DNA of 64,000 nt from Hohaiivirga sp031546825 (GCA_031546825.1 JAVBJU010000030.1:1-64000); one strand, 5' to 3'; positions 33,661 to 43,556 are shown, counted from the first letter of the stretch. The notes: a model not told the origin generated them from the sequence alone. Program-made: numbers and translations.

Positions 33661-34620
33661 ATGAGCAACCTTGTGATTGGCATATTTGCGGGTGTTATTT
33701 CCGCAACATTGACACTGGTTTTCTCCAGCGCCCTTCCGCTTGCCATTCTCTCAACCTACCTTCCCTTTCTCCCCATTCTGATCGTTACCCTCGGCTGGCG
33801 TCACCAGACCGGGCTTGTTGCTGTTTTCGCCGGTGCCATCGTGTGTGTGATCGCCGGGCCGTTGGTAGCAGCCGCGTATCTGATTTGCATTGGCTTGCCG
33901 GCCTGGGGCCTAGGCTATCTGTGCCTGCTGGGTCGCCGCACGGAAGATGGAATGGAGTGGTATCCGGTTGGGCACATCCTGTTCTGGAGCGCCTGTTCCG
34001 TCATCATTCAACAAATGGTGCTGCTTGCAGCCGTGAGCGGCGGCAGTTTCGAAACCTACCTTATCAATTTCAAGGCACGCACCGCTGTGCTTGTCGAGGC
34101 GATGGAGCCGCAACTGCGCGAAGCGTTGAATGGCCCCGACGGTATTGATCAATGGGTAAACCTGCTTGCCACCAAGGCCCCCGCCTACGAAGCTATTGTT
34201 GGCTTGCTCGCCACCATTTTCATGCTCTGGCTGGCGGCGCGCATTTCCATTCGCAACAAGCGCATACCGCGACCCATGCCGTTCCTTCCCGCAATGCGGA
34301 TGCCATTCTGGATTCTCATTGTCTGGGCGGTGGGAACAGCTGGCGCTGTGCTGTTTGACGACCTGGCAAGCGTCGCATTCCAGGTTTTCTCATATGCCGC
34401 AATGACTGCGGTCTGCCTCCAGGGGCTTGCGGTTCTGCACGACATCTCGCGCAACTGGCCCCAGCGACGGCTGGCGTTATGGGTCGCCTATATCGCCGTC
34501 ATGTTTTTACCCTTCTGCATTTTCGCGGTCGCATTGTTGGGCGCTGCGGAAATCCTGATCAACATTCGTACCAAATTCGGGGGCACCGGTACGCCCCCGG
34601 CCAAACCATCCAAACTTTAA
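33661..34620 (+). CDS. DUF2232 family membrane protein
   Basis: 319 aa with about eight hydrophobic segments. In rhizobia a DUF2232 protein is regularly encoded between rpsR and rplI, as here, and this one has the expected length. Function is unknown; related proteins in Gram-positive bacteria (YybS) share the same ribosomal-operon setting. It ends 12 bases before rplI. The position inside a ribosomal protein operon suggests an envelope role coupled to growth, which is inference. Confidence 0.85.
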   Translation: MSNLVIGIFAGVISATLTLVFSSALPLAILSTYLPFLPILIVTLGWRHQTGLVAVFAGAIVCVIAGPLVAAAYLICIGLPAWGLGYLCLLGRRTEDGMEWYPVGHILFWSACSVIIQQMVLLAAVSGGSFETYLINFKARTAVLVEAMEPQLREALNGPDGIDQWVNLLATKAPAYEAIVGLLATIFMLWLAARISIRNKRIPRPMPFLPAMRMPFWILIVWAVGTAGAVLFDDLASVAFQVFSYAAMTAVCLQGLAVLHDISRNWPQRRLALWVAYIAVMFLPFCIFAVALLGAAEILINIRTKFGGTGTPPAKPSKL

Positions 34621-34632
34621 AGGAGCACTACC

Positions 34633-35202
34633 ATGGAAGTCATTTTGCTTGAACGCATCGCCCGCCTCGGCCAGATGGGTGACCGGGTCAAAGTCCGTGA
34701 CGGCTTTGCCCGCAATTTCCTGCTGCCGCGCGGTAAGGCGCTGCGCGCCACCACTGCCAACAAGGAACACTTCGACAAGCAGCGCGCCCAGCTCGAAGCC
34801 CGCAACCTTGAGCGCCGCAACGAAGCCGAAGCCGTGGGCGAGAAGCTCAATGGCCAGAACTTCACCGTCATTCGCCAGGCTGGCGAAACCGGCGTGCTCT
34901 ACGGTTCAGTGTCGACCCGCGATCTTTCCGAAGTCATCACCGCTGGTGGTTTCTCGGTGGGTCGTGAGCAGATTGCTATCCATCACCCGATCAAGACCCT
35001 CGGTCTTCACCCGGTGCCGGTCACCCTCCATCCGGAAGTGGAAGTCAAGGTCTCGATCAACGTCGCCCGTAGCCCGGAAGAAGCCGAACGTCAGGCCCGC
35101 GGTGAGAGCGTGACTGCCCGTGAAGAGCACAATCTTGATGATCTGGGCCTCGAAGTGGGTGCGGCACTCGCCGAAGCAGGCGACGATCGCGACAGCTACT
35201 GA
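34633..35202 (+). CDS. rplI: 50S ribosomal protein L9
   Basis: 189 aa. N-terminal rRNA-binding domain with MEVILLERIARLGQMGD and VKVRDGFARNFLLPRGKA, a long connecting helix rich in charged residues (about 45-80), and the C-terminal domain. A further 40-residue acidic tail extends beyond the 149-aa E. coli protein, as is usual in rhizobia. AAAGGAG precedes the ATG. A strong terminator follows. Confidence 0.96.
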   Translation: MEVILLERIARLGQMGDRVKVRDGFARNFLLPRGKALRATTANKEHFDKQRAQLEARNLERRNEAEAVGEKLNGQNFTVIRQAGETGVLYGSVSTRDLSEVITAGGFSVGREQIAIHHPIKTLGLHPVPVTLHPEVEVKVSINVARSPEEAERQARGESVTAREEHNLDDLGLEVGAALAEAGDDRDSY

Positions 35203-35226
35203 TTCGCATCTGATATCTGATGCAAG

Positions 35227-35259
35227 GGCTGGAAGACGTTGGTCTTCCAGCCTTTTTTA
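35227..35259 (+). terminator. Rho-independent terminator after rplI
   Basis: GGCTGGAAGAC pairs perfectly with GTCTTCCAGCC around a 4-base loop, followed by TTTTTTAT. It ends the rpsF-rpsR-DUF2232-rplI unit and separates it from dnaB. Confidence 0.95.
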
Positions 35260-35464
35260 TTTAAAACGGGCACTTGGCATTTTTTAGTACGATTCCCGTC
35301 AATCGGGCTACGATATATTTTTCTCAACTGTGGAGAAGGGTGGATTGCGAGTGTTGCGGTAACCTCTTTGAAGCAAGCAGCCTTTTGCGCAATTGTGCGA
35401 GCGCGTTTTGCATCTATGTGTAGGGGACATCACCGCACCGTCCGATTCCTGACTTGGAACCCCC

Positions 35465-36958
35465 ATGGCTACCGCGAACGCCCTGATTACCCATTTATCC
35501 GTCGCTGAAACCAGCTTTCGCGAGGCCCCCGGCAACATTGAAGCCGAACAGGCGTTGCTCGGTGCTATTCTGGTCAACAATCAGGCCTATGACCGGGTTT
35601 CCGATTTTCTGTTGCCCGAGCACTTCATCGATGGCACCCATCAGCGGATTTATGACGTGGCCACCACGCTGGTTCGTCAAGGCAAGCTTGCAACCCCGAT
35701 CACCCTCAAGACCTATCTCGCGGATATTGATCTCGGCGGCCTCACCGTTCCCCAATACCTTGCGCGGCTCGCTTCGGAAGCCACAACCATTATCAACGCC
35801 GAGGAATACGGGCGCACGATCTATGATCTCGCCATTCGCCGCCGCCTGATCTCGATTGGTGAAGACCTCGTCAATACCGCCTTCGACGCGCCGGTGGAGA
35901 TGGCCCCGCGCGAGCAAATCGAAGACACCGAACGCCAGCTCTATGAACTGGCCGAAAAAGGCCGCACCAATAGCGGCTTCCAGAAGTTTTCCGATGCGCT
36001 CACCACAGCAGTCGACATGGCGGGTGCCGCGTTCAAGCGCGAAGGCAAACTGTCGGGCGTGTCCACCGGCCTGCGCGACCTCGACCGCTCATTGGGTGGT
36101 TTGCAGAAATCCGACCTTGTCATTCTCGCCGGTCGCCCTGCCATGGGCAAAACCTCGCTTGCCACAAATATCGCCTTCAACATTGCCAAGGCTTATCGCG
36201 GTGAAAAGCAGCCGGATGGCTCGACGAAAACCAGCAATGGCGGCATCGTCGGCTTCTTCTCCCTCGAAATGTCATCGGAACAATTGGCAACCCGTATCAT
36301 CGCCGAACAGGCCGCCGTGTCTTCCTACAAGATCCGCCGTGGTGACATCACACAGGATGAGTTCGTGCGCATATCCGATGCCGCGCGCGAAATGCACTCC
36401 ATTCCGTTCTATATCGACCAGACCGGCGGCATCTCCATTGCCCAGCTCACCGCTCGCGCCCGCCGCCTCAAGCGCCAGCGCGGCCTTGACGTGATTGTGG
36501 TCGATTACCTCCAACTCCTGAGCGGCAGTTCCAAGAAGGGCGAGAACCGCGTGCAGGAGCTCACCGAGATCACCACCGGCCTCAAAGCCCTCGCCAAGGA
36601 GCTGAATGTGCCGGTTGTGGCGCTTTCACAGTTATCGCGTCAGGTTGAATCTCGTGACGACAAGCGCCCACAGCTTTCAGATCTGCGTGAATCCGGCTCC
36701 ATTGAGCAGGACGCCGACGTGGTGATGTTCGTCTACCGCGAAGAATACTATCTCAAGATGAAAATGCCGAAGGAAGGCACGGAAGACCACTTCCGCTGGC
36801 AAGCTGAAATGGATCAGGCTTACGGCAAGGCGGAGATCATCGTCGGCAAGCAACGCCACGGCCCCACCGGCACCGTGCAGCTCGCCTTCCAGGCAGATGT
36901 CACCCGCTTTACCGATCTCGCCGAGGAAGACCGTATGCCAGAGCGGATCGGGGATTGA
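35465..36958 (+). CDS. dnaB: Replicative DNA helicase DnaB
   Basis: 497 aa hexameric 5'-3' helicase at the replication fork. The N-terminal helical domain begins around EAEQALLGAILVN. The RecA-like domain carries Walker A GRPAMGKTS near residue 223, DYLQLLSG (Walker B, about 345), and the SQLSRQVESR and DLRESGSIEQDADV motifs. Length is normal and no intein is seen. About 200 bases of promoter region separate it from the rplI terminator. Its stop overlaps or abuts the alr start region. Confidence 0.97.
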   Translation: MATANALITHLSVAETSFREAPGNIEAEQALLGAILVNNQAYDRVSDFLLPEHFIDGTHQRIYDVATTLVRQGKLATPITLKTYLADIDLGGLTVPQYLARLASEATTIINAEEYGRTIYDLAIRRRLISIGEDLVNTAFDAPVEMAPREQIEDTERQLYELAEKGRTNSGFQKFSDALTTAVDMAGAAFKREGKLSGVSTGLRDLDRSLGGLQKSDLVILAGRPAMGKTSLATNIAFNIAKAYRGEKQPDGSTKTSNGGIVGFFSLEMSSEQLATRIIAEQAAVSSYKIRRGDITQDEFVRISDAAREMHSIPFYIDQTGGISIAQLTARARRLKRQRGLDVIVVDYLQLLSGSSKKGENRVQELTEITTGLKALAKELNVPVVALSQLSRQVESRDDKRPQLSDLRESGSIEQDADVVMFVYREEYYLKMKMPKEGTEDHFRWQAEMDQAYGKAEIIVGKQRHGPTGTVQLAFQADVTRFTDLAEEDRMPERIGD

Positions 36959-36966
36959 GCAGCAAC

Positions 36967-38118
36967 ATGGAGACGCATCCCGAAAATGGCATCCCAGGCG
37001 CAGAAGCCGGAGCTATCCTCAGCATTAACCTCGGCGCTCTGACCGCCAACTGGCGCTTCATGCGCGAGAAGGCTGCAACCGCCGAATGCGCAGCAGTGGT
37101 CAAAGCAGATGCCTACGGCACCGGCATTGAACACACCGTTCCGGCACTGGCAGCCGCAGGGTGTAAAACCTTTTTCGTGGCCCATCTGTCGGAAGCAAAG
37201 CGGGTACGCGCCGTGGCAACCGATGCGGTTATCTACGTGCTCAACGGCCTGCTGCCCGAAACGTGCGATGCCTATCTCGAATATGCGCTGCGCCCCGTGC
37301 TCGCTTCCCCCGAACAGGTTACGGAATGGACGGATTTTTGCGGTGCCCATGGCCTGAAACTGCCCGCTGCGGTACAGGTTGACACGGGCATGGCGCGGCT
37401 CGGGCTTTCCATAACCGAGGCGCAAACCCTCTCCCGGGAGACACTGCGTTTCGAACTAAGCCTTCTCATGAGCCATTTCGTTGCTTCGGAAGAGCCAGAA
37501 AACCCGCTCAACCAACAGCAGATTGATCTGTTTGAAACAGCCCGCACGCTCTTCCCCGGCGTCCCTGCGTCCCTTGCCAACTCATCCGGCATCCTGCTGC
37601 CGCAAGCCCCCCATTATGACCTCGTCCGCCCCGGTTACGCGCTCTATGGTGGCAACCCCTGCCCCGGACACCCGAACCCGATGCGCGAGGTAGTGCGCCT
37701 CAATGCCCATATCCTGCAGGTGCGGACCATCCCCCGCGGCACCAGCGTCGGTTACAACGGACGCTGGACCGCCGAGCGAGACAGTCGCCTGGCAACCCTT
37801 TCCATCGGCTATGCCGATGGATTTCCACGTTCCGCCAGCGGCACGCGCGAAAAATACGCGCATGGCAAACCGGCGGGCGTTGCGGAAATTGGCGGCATCT
37901 TGTGCCCGTTCGTCGGCACCGTCTCGATGGACCTCATCATCATTGATATCACTGACACCGACCCAAAACTGACACCGCCCGACTGGAGGCTTGCCACGCT
38001 CATCGGCGGCCAACTTGATATCGATACCGTCGCCCACAATGTCGGCACCATCGGTTACGAGATCCTCACCGGCCTTGGCCGACGCTATGCCCGCGTCTAT
38101 TTCAGCGAAGTGCACTAA
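36967..38118 (+). CDS. alr: Alanine racemase
   Basis: 383 aa PLP enzyme making D-alanine for peptidoglycan. The PLP lysine is Lys46 in VVKADAYGTG. The second catalytic base Tyr is in VGYNGRW near 263, and the SIGYADGFPR motif follows. I use the ATG at 36967; a TTG at 36955 overlapping the dnaB stop would add four residues. It directly abuts radA. The order dnaB-alr-radA is typical of the order. Confidence 0.95.
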   Translation: METHPENGIPGAEAGAILSINLGALTANWRFMREKAATAECAAVVKADAYGTGIEHTVPALAAAGCKTFFVAHLSEAKRVRAVATDAVIYVLNGLLPETCDAYLEYALRPVLASPEQVTEWTDFCGAHGLKLPAAVQVDTGMARLGLSITEAQTLSRETLRFELSLLMSHFVASEEPENPLNQQQIDLFETARTLFPGVPASLANSSGILLPQAPHYDLVRPGYALYGGNPCPGHPNPMREVVRLNAHILQVRTIPRGTSVGYNGRWTAERDSRLATLSIGYADGFPRSASGTREKYAHGKPAGVAEIGGILCPFVGTVSMDLIIIDITDTDPKLTPPDWRLATLIGGQLDIDTVAHNVGTIGYEILTGLGRRYARVYFSEVH

Positions 38119-39534
38119 ATGGCCAAACGCAATGTGCAATATACCTGCCAGGAATGCGGTGCAGTCTACAATCGCTGGAAAGGCAAATGCGAGGCCTGCG
38201 GCGGCTGGAACACCATTGTTGAAGAAGCACCGAGCTCTTCTGTCTCCGGCCCGGCAGCAACCCGGCCGTCGCGCGCCAAGGGGCGGATATTCACCTTTGA
38301 AAGCCTTTCCGGCGATCTCAAGGAAGCGCCCCGCACCCCCTCCGGCATCGCCGAGCTTGACCGCGTGACCGGCGGCGGCTTCGTTGAAGGGTCCATTATC
38401 CTGATTGGTGGCGAACCCGGCATCGGTAAATCCACGCTTTTGATGCAGGCCGCTGCAAGCCTCGCGTCGCGCGGCAAGCGTGTCGCCTATATCTCCGGTG
38501 AAGAAGCCATCGCCCAGGTGCGGTTGCGGGCAGAACGGCTTGGCCTCTCCTCGGCACCGGTGGAACTTGCGGCGGAGACCAATGTCGAAGATATCATCGC
38601 CACCCTATCAACAGGCGCACCACCGACGCTGGCCGTGATTGATTCGATCCAGACCATGTGGACCGAAACCGTCGATTCGGCCCCCGGCACCGTCACCCAG
38701 GTGCGTGGCTCCGCTCAGGCGTTGATCCGTTTTGCGAAAACCCACGGCACCAGCGTCATTCTGGTTGGTCACGTCACCAAAGACGGGCAAATCGCCGGGC
38801 CACGCGTGGTGGAGCATATGGTCGATGCCGTCGTGTCGTTTGATGGCGATGCCAGCCACCATTTCCGCATCCTGCGCGCGGTCAAGAACCGTTTCGGCGC
38901 GACTGACGAAATCGGCGTATTTGAGATGAGCGATTTGGGATTGCGGGAAATCGCCAATCCCTCAGAGCTGTTTCTGGCGGGGCGAGACCTCGCAGTGCCC
39001 GGAACCGCCGTATTCGCCGGCATGGAGGGCACCCGCCCGGTGCTCACGGAAATCCAGGCGCTGGTCGCACCGTCATCGCTTGGCACACCGCGCCGTTCGG
39101 TGATCGGCTGGGACTCGAACCGCCTGGCGATGATCCTCGCTGTGCTCGAAGCCCATGGCGGGCTCAAGCTCGGAATGCACGATGTTTATCTCAATGTGGC
39201 GGGTGGCCTACGCATCAATGAGCCAGCGGCAGACCTCGCGGCAGCAGCGGCGCTGATCTCGTCACTCTCCGGTACGGCACTGCCATCCGACAGTGTCTAT
39301 TTTGGTGAACTCGGCCTCTCCGGCGCGATCCGGCCCGTGTCTCATATGCAAACGCGCCTCAAAGAGGCTGCAAAACTCGGCTTTCATCGGGCAGTCACGC
39401 CAGAGCCGCGAAAGGACCGCGGCGAGAAATTTGCGTTGCAACCCAACACGGTAAGCCATATTGCGGACCTCGTGGCCGGTATTGTTGCAACAAGGCCACG
39501 GGGAAAAGCTCCTCTTTCGCACAACGAAGGGTGA
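38119..39534 (+). CDS. radA: DNA repair protein RadA
   Basis: 471 aa RecA-like helicase that promotes branch migration in recombinational repair. It has an N-terminal C4 zinc finger (Cys10, Cys13, Cys24, Cys27), Walker A GGEPGIGKST near 96, the RadA-specific VKNRFGATDEIG motif near 255, and a C-terminal Lon-protease-like domain. The ATG follows the alr stop with no gap. Confidence 0.97.
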   Translation: MAKRNVQYTCQECGAVYNRWKGKCEACGGWNTIVEEAPSSSVSGPAATRPSRAKGRIFTFESLSGDLKEAPRTPSGIAELDRVTGGGFVEGSIILIGGEPGIGKSTLLMQAAASLASRGKRVAYISGEEAIAQVRLRAERLGLSSAPVELAAETNVEDIIATLSTGAPPTLAVIDSIQTMWTETVDSAPGTVTQVRGSAQALIRFAKTHGTSVILVGHVTKDGQIAGPRVVEHMVDAVVSFDGDASHHFRILRAVKNRFGATDEIGVFEMSDLGLREIANPSELFLAGRDLAVPGTAVFAGMEGTRPVLTEIQALVAPSSLGTPRRSVIGWDSNRLAMILAVLEAHGGLKLGMHDVYLNVAGGLRINEPAADLAAAAALISSLSGTALPSDSVYFGELGLSGAIRPVSHMQTRLKEAAKLGFHRAVTPEPRKDRGEKFALQPNTVSHIADLVAGIVATRPRGKAPLSHNEG

Positions 39535-39619
39535 CGAATGCCTCAAGGAGGGGTATATGTCGCCTGCTCATTTTCGTGAATGGCGGCGTGAGACCGCCTG
39601 ATTGGACCTGAAGACATCC

Positions 39620-40201
39620 ATGCCCTTCTCAGCTCTCGATATCGTCGTTCTCGGCATCACCCTGATTTCTGCCGTACTCGCCGCAGTTCGAGGATTTTCA
39701 CGCGAAATCCTCAGTATTGCCGCTTGGGCTGTGGCCGTGCTTGCCGCTTGGCTCCTGCATAAGTCGCTTCTTCCTTTCACGTCACAATACATTTCGCATC
39801 AGACCATCGCGCTTGTTGTGACAGTCGCCGTGATCTTCATCGTGACACTGCTCATCATGTCGCTGATCACTGTGCAGATATCCGACCTGGTGCTTGATTC
39901 GCGCATTGGCGCAGTGGACCGTACACTGGGCCTGGTGTTCGGGCTGGCGCGCGGGCTTTTGATCAGCGTTCTTGGCTGGCTTCTGCTCATTACGATGGTC
40001 AATGAGAACAAGGTGCCCGAATGGACAGCGAACGCAAAGTCCTTGCCATTCCTGCAGAGCTCGGCAAAGAGCCTCAGAGACTCGTTTGACAAGAACGCCA
40101 AGAGTATTCCGGTGGTCGATCAATTCCTCAACAAGCCGTCTGGCGGCACCGATGTTCCGCCGCCGGAATCGACACAATCTCCGGCAGGAACGACGCAATA
40201 A
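39620..40201 (+). CDS. cvpA: CvpA family membrane protein
   Basis: 193 aa with four hydrophobic segments in the first 130 residues and a hydrophilic tail rich in Pro, Ser and Gln. The family N-terminus (SALDIVVLGITLISAVLAAV then RGFSREIL) is clear. CvpA is needed for colicin V production in E. coli and is implicated in envelope homeostasis. It sits upstream of purF, as in many proteobacteria. I prefer the ATG at 39620; a TTG at 39602 is an alternative. Confidence 0.88.
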   Translation: MPFSALDIVVLGITLISAVLAAVRGFSREILSIAAWAVAVLAAWLLHKSLLPFTSQYISHQTIALVVTVAVIFIVTLLIMSLITVQISDLVLDSRIGAVDRTLGLVFGLARGLLISVLGWLLLITMVNENKVPEWTANAKSLPFLQSSAKSLRDSFDKNAKSIPVVDQFLNKPSGGTDVPPPESTQSPAGTTQ

Positions 40202-40212
40202 TCTGAAGTTTC

Positions 40213-40242
40213 ACGATCCGGATGGCCCGCCACCCGGATCGT
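40213..40242 (+). terminator. Hairpin between cvpA and purF
   Basis: ACGATCCGG pairs with CCGGATCGT around a 12-base loop, followed by TGCATTTTG. It may be a weak terminator or attenuator ahead of purF. Confidence 0.6.
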
Positions 40243-40345
40243 TGCATTTTGAGGTAGTTTTAATAATTAACCTTCCCAACGCAAACCGCACCCGCGACGT
40301 GATTTGGGAGGGTGGTCTTGTTTTCAGGATGAGCGGTAAATAACG

Positions 40346-41809
40346 ATGAGTAGCGACAAGAAAGACTTCAACCTCGATCTCGATGGCGACACATTGCGCG
40401 AGGAATGCGGTGTTTTCGGCATTTTCAACCACCCCGACGCTGCCGCAATCACGGCTCTCGGCCTCCATGCTCTACAACATCGCGGGCAGGAAGCCGCCGG
40501 TATCGTGTCATTCGATGGCAAGCGCTTTCATTCGGAACGCAAACTCGGCCTAGTCGGCGACCACTTCTCGGAACGCGCGATCATCGACCGGCTGCAAGGC
40601 GACTGCGCTGTTGGCCATGTCCGCTATTCCACCACTGGCGAAACCATCCTGCGCAATGTGCAGCCCCTCTTCGCCGAGCTTGGCGGCGGTGGTTTTGCGG
40701 TGGCCCATAACGGCAACCTCACCAACGGCCTGACACTGCGCAAAAAGCTCATCAACGACGGCGCTATTTTCCAGTCTACCATGGATAGCGAAGTGGTGGT
40801 TCATCTCGTGGCGCGCAGCATGGGCAAGCTGCTGGACCGCTTCATTCATGCGCTGAAACTTCTCGAAGGCGCCTATTCCTTCGTGGCGCTCTCCAACAAG
40901 AAACTGATCGGCGCGCGCGACCCCTTCGGCATCCGCCCGCTGGTTTTAGGCGAGCTTGATGGCCGCTATATCCTCGCCTCCGAGACCTGCGCGCTGGATA
41001 TCATCGGCGCGCGCTTCATCCGTGACATTGAGAATGGCGAAGTCGTGGTGATTTCGGAAGAAGGCATTGCTTCGCACCGCCCGTTCCCGAAGGTGCCGGA
41101 ACGCCCGTGCGTGTTCGAATACATCTATTTTGCCCGGCCTGATTCCGTGGTCAATGGTCGTGACGTCTACCAGACCCGCAAGGCCATGGGCCGCCAGTTG
41201 GCACTGGAAGCACCGGCAGAAGCCGACGTGATTGTGCCCATCCCCGATTCGGGCGTGCCTGCGGCCATCGGCTATGCCCAGCAATTGGGTGTGCCCTATG
41301 AACTCGGCATCATCCGCAACCATTATGTCGGACGCACCTTCATCCAGCCAACCCAATCGGTGCGCGAACTCGGCGTCCGCATGAAGCATTCCGCCAACCG
41401 TTCCGTGGTGGCTGGCAAACGCATCGTGCTGATCGACGACAGTCTGGTGCGCGGCACCACCTCCATCAAGATCGTGCGCATGATGCGAGAAGCGGGCGCA
41501 AGCGAAGTGCATTTTCGTGTTGCTTCTCCACCGATTACCCATCCCGACTATTACGGCATCGATACGCCCGACAAGAAGAAGCTCCTGGCAGCAACCCATT
41601 CGCTCAAGGAAATGTGCGACTATATCGGCGCGGATTCGCTGGCCTTCCTCAGTGTCGATGGCATTTACCGCTCGCTGGGCTTCGATGGCCGAGATCCCAA
41701 ATGCCCGCAGCTGACCGACCACTGCTTCACCGGCGATTATCCGACGCCATTAAGCGATTTGAACAGCGATACCACGCCACAAACCGCGTTGCTGCACGAA
41801 TCCGACTAG
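40346..41809 (+). CDS. purF: Amidophosphoribosyltransferase
   Basis: 487 aa, first committed step of purine synthesis (PRPP plus glutamine to phosphoribosylamine). It has an Ntn glutaminase domain with nucleophile Cys21 (REECGVFGIF), exposed after removal of a 20-residue propeptide, and a phosphoribosyltransferase domain with the PRPP loop VLIDDSLVRGTTS. The layout is like the propeptide-bearing B. subtilis type, but one of the positions used there for the Fe-S cluster appears as Asp in HPDYYGID, so cluster binding is doubtful. A repeat element follows the stop. Confidence 0.95.
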   Translation: MSSDKKDFNLDLDGDTLREECGVFGIFNHPDAAAITALGLHALQHRGQEAAGIVSFDGKRFHSERKLGLVGDHFSERAIIDRLQGDCAVGHVRYSTTGETILRNVQPLFAELGGGGFAVAHNGNLTNGLTLRKKLINDGAIFQSTMDSEVVVHLVARSMGKLLDRFIHALKLLEGAYSFVALSNKKLIGARDPFGIRPLVLGELDGRYILASETCALDIIGARFIRDIENGEVVVISEEGIASHRPFPKVPERPCVFEYIYFARPDSVVNGRDVYQTRKAMGRQLALEAPAEADVIVPIPDSGVPAAIGYAQQLGVPYELGIIRNHYVGRTFIQPTQSVRELGVRMKHSANRSVVAGKRIVLIDDSLVRGTTSIKIVRMMREAGASEVHFRVASPPITHPDYYGIDTPDKKKLLAATHSLKEMCDYIGADSLAFLSVDGIYRSLGFDGRDPKCPQLTDHCFTGDYPTPLSDLNSDTTPQTALLHESD

Positions 41810-41906
41810 AGTGAAGCACGTTTAATATGAAACGCACTTCACTCGAGATTCTTTGATGCCGTAACGCTTTGCGTTTAACCGGTGACCCACTTAAAACGCG
41901 CGTTAC
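41810..41906. repeat. Dispersed mosaic palindromic repeat, copy B (longest)
   Basis: Two blocks. The left block (41810-41843) has imperfect 14-base arms beginning AGTGAAG and ending CTTCACT. The right block starts AGATTCTTTGATG and ends with GTAACGC ... GCGTTAC arms (to 41906). The 61 bases from 41846 match copy C at 58855-58915 with 4 differences. It fills nearly the whole gap between purF and the next SDR gene. Confidence 0.85.
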
Positions 41907-41922
41907 TTAGGGAGAGAGCACC

Positions 41923-42666
41923 ATGAGCAAGACACTGGCCGGGCGGGTCGCTGTTGTCACCGGAGCATCGCGCGGAATTGGTCGCGCCGCTGCATTGGCG
42001 CTGGCGGAAGCGGGGGCGCATGTGATTGCTCTGGCACGCACCCAAGGGGCGCTGGAAGAGCTCGATGACGCCATTCGCGCCAAGGGTGGTAGCGCAACGC
42101 TCGTCCCCCTCGACCTCACCGATTTCCCCGCCATCGACCGGCTGGGAGCCGCCATCTATGAACGCTGGGGCAAGCTCGACATTCTGGTTGGCAATGCCGG
42201 GATATTGGGGGAACTCTCACCCATTACCCACATCGACCAGCCGGTATGGGATGCGGTGATGCAGATCAACGTCACCGCAAACTGGCGTCTGATCCGTTCG
42301 CTTGATCCACTGCTGCGGGCGTCGGATGCCGGACGCGCCATCTTCCTGTCATCGGGCGCGGCGCATAAATGCAATGCGTACTGGGGCGTTTATTCAATCT
42401 CGAAAGCGGCGCTCGAAGCACTGGTGCGAACCTATGCTGCCGAGACGGTTAAAACCCCCGTGCGCGCCATGCTGGTCAACCCCGGCCCCCTCGCCACCGC
42501 CATGCGACAGAAGGCGATGCCGGGCGAAGATCAGGCAACGCTCAAGACGCCAGAAGACCTCGCTCCACACATCCTCAAGCTTGCCCAGCCCGATTGGACG
42601 GAAACCGGTAAAATTTACGACTTCCCGCAAGACGGCAAGATCCTGACCCCGCAGTTTCCGGCGTAA
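41923..42666 (+). CDS. SDR family oxidoreductase
   Basis: 247 aa short-chain dehydrogenase/reductase. NAD(P)-binding TGASRGIG is at 13-20, NAGILG near 90, and the catalytic Ser and Tyr-x-x-x-Lys in SSGAAH and YSISKAALEAL. The Arg after TGAS suggests NADPH preference. The substrate is unknown; orthologues are regularly annotated downstream of purF in rhizobia. GGGAGAG precedes the ATG. Transcription from purF would have to pass through the repeat element. Confidence 0.88.
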   Translation: MSKTLAGRVAVVTGASRGIGRAAALALAEAGAHVIALARTQGALEELDDAIRAKGGSATLVPLDLTDFPAIDRLGAAIYERWGKLDILVGNAGILGELSPITHIDQPVWDAVMQINVTANWRLIRSLDPLLRASDAGRAIFLSSGAAHKCNAYWGVYSISKAALEALVRTYAAETVKTPVRAMLVNPGPLATAMRQKAMPGEDQATLKTPEDLAPHILKLAQPDWTETGKIYDFPQDGKILTPQFPA

Positions 42667-42789
42667 TACCCACAACGGCGAAGGTCATAATCGAATACGC
42701 CTCGTGGTTGGCCCGTCTCAGCGCGTCCAGATGTAATGATATGACTTCCGGAACCGCTGCACTGCCCCACTGGTGAATGAGAACAAGAC

Positions 42790-43551
42790 ATGCCTGTAGC
42801 CCCCAGCCGCATCGTCGTCATCGGAGCAACCTCTGCCATCGCGGCGGAATGTCTGCGGCTATGGGCCAGTAACAGCCATACCGAAATCGAACTGATTCTC
42901 GTCGGGCGCAATGCGCAAAAGCTGGAACGGCTTGCGGTCGAGTTACGCGGTCAAAACCCACGCGCCACAATCTCCTGCCACACCCCGGATTTCCTTGACC
43001 CCGGTGCCATCGCGACCTTGGCGGATTACCTATGTAATTCCCGCCCGGTTGATATAGTACTCATCGCCCATGGCTTTCTGCCTGATCCCTATCAGGGCCC
43101 GCACGATCTAGCGACAACCGCGGAAACGCTCGCCATATCCGGTGTGTCGCCATGTCTGTTTGCCGAAGCCTTCGCCAACCATATGGAACGGCAAAACCAC
43201 GGGACACTGGCCCTGATCGGCTCAGTGGCTGGCGACCGCCCCCGCAAGTCCAATTACCCCTACGGCGCGGCGAAAGGCCTGATGGCGCTCTATACTGACG
43301 GCCTGTGGCACCGGCTGGCCCGCACAAACGTCAAAGTGGTGCTCATCAAGCCCGGCCCCACCGACACCCCGCTTGCCGCCCACCACAAGCGCAGGAACGT
43401 GCGCCTCGCCGAGGCCAAACATGTCGCCCGCGACATCGTCTCCGGCATCGTCAGAGGCAAACCGGTGATCTACACGCCGGGCTATTGGCGTTTCGTCATG
43501 CTGGCCATGCAGATGCTCCCGCGCTGGATTTTTGCGCGGATGGATGTGTGA
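42790..43551 (+). CDS. SDR oxidoreductase, DprE2-like
   Basis: 253 aa SDR with an atypical nucleotide motif (GATSAIAAE), a GSVAGDRPRKSNYPYGAAK active-site region (Tyr-x-x-x-Lys present), and a C-terminal membrane-associated tail (YTPGYWRFVMLAMQ then MLPRWIFARM). The tail and the GDR-x-R-x-x-N-Y-x-Y-G pattern resemble DprE2, which reduces decaprenyl-phospho-2-keto-erythro-pentose to make the arabinose donor. No DprE1 or prenyltransferase is adjacent, so the substrate here is uncertain. The stop at 43551 is only 5 bases from the left repeat of the tRNA-Thr island. Confidence 0.78.
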   Translation: MPVAPSRIVVIGATSAIAAECLRLWASNSHTEIELILVGRNAQKLERLAVELRGQNPRATISCHTPDFLDPGAIATLADYLCNSRPVDIVLIAHGFLPDPYQGPHDLATTAETLAISGVSPCLFAEAFANHMERQNHGTLALIGSVAGDRPRKSNYPYGAAKGLMALYTDGLWHRLARTNVKVVLIKPGPTDTPLAAHHKRRNVRLAEAKHVARDIVSGIVRGKPVIYTPGYWRFVMLAMQMLPRWIFARMDV

Positions 43552-43556
43552 TGGAA

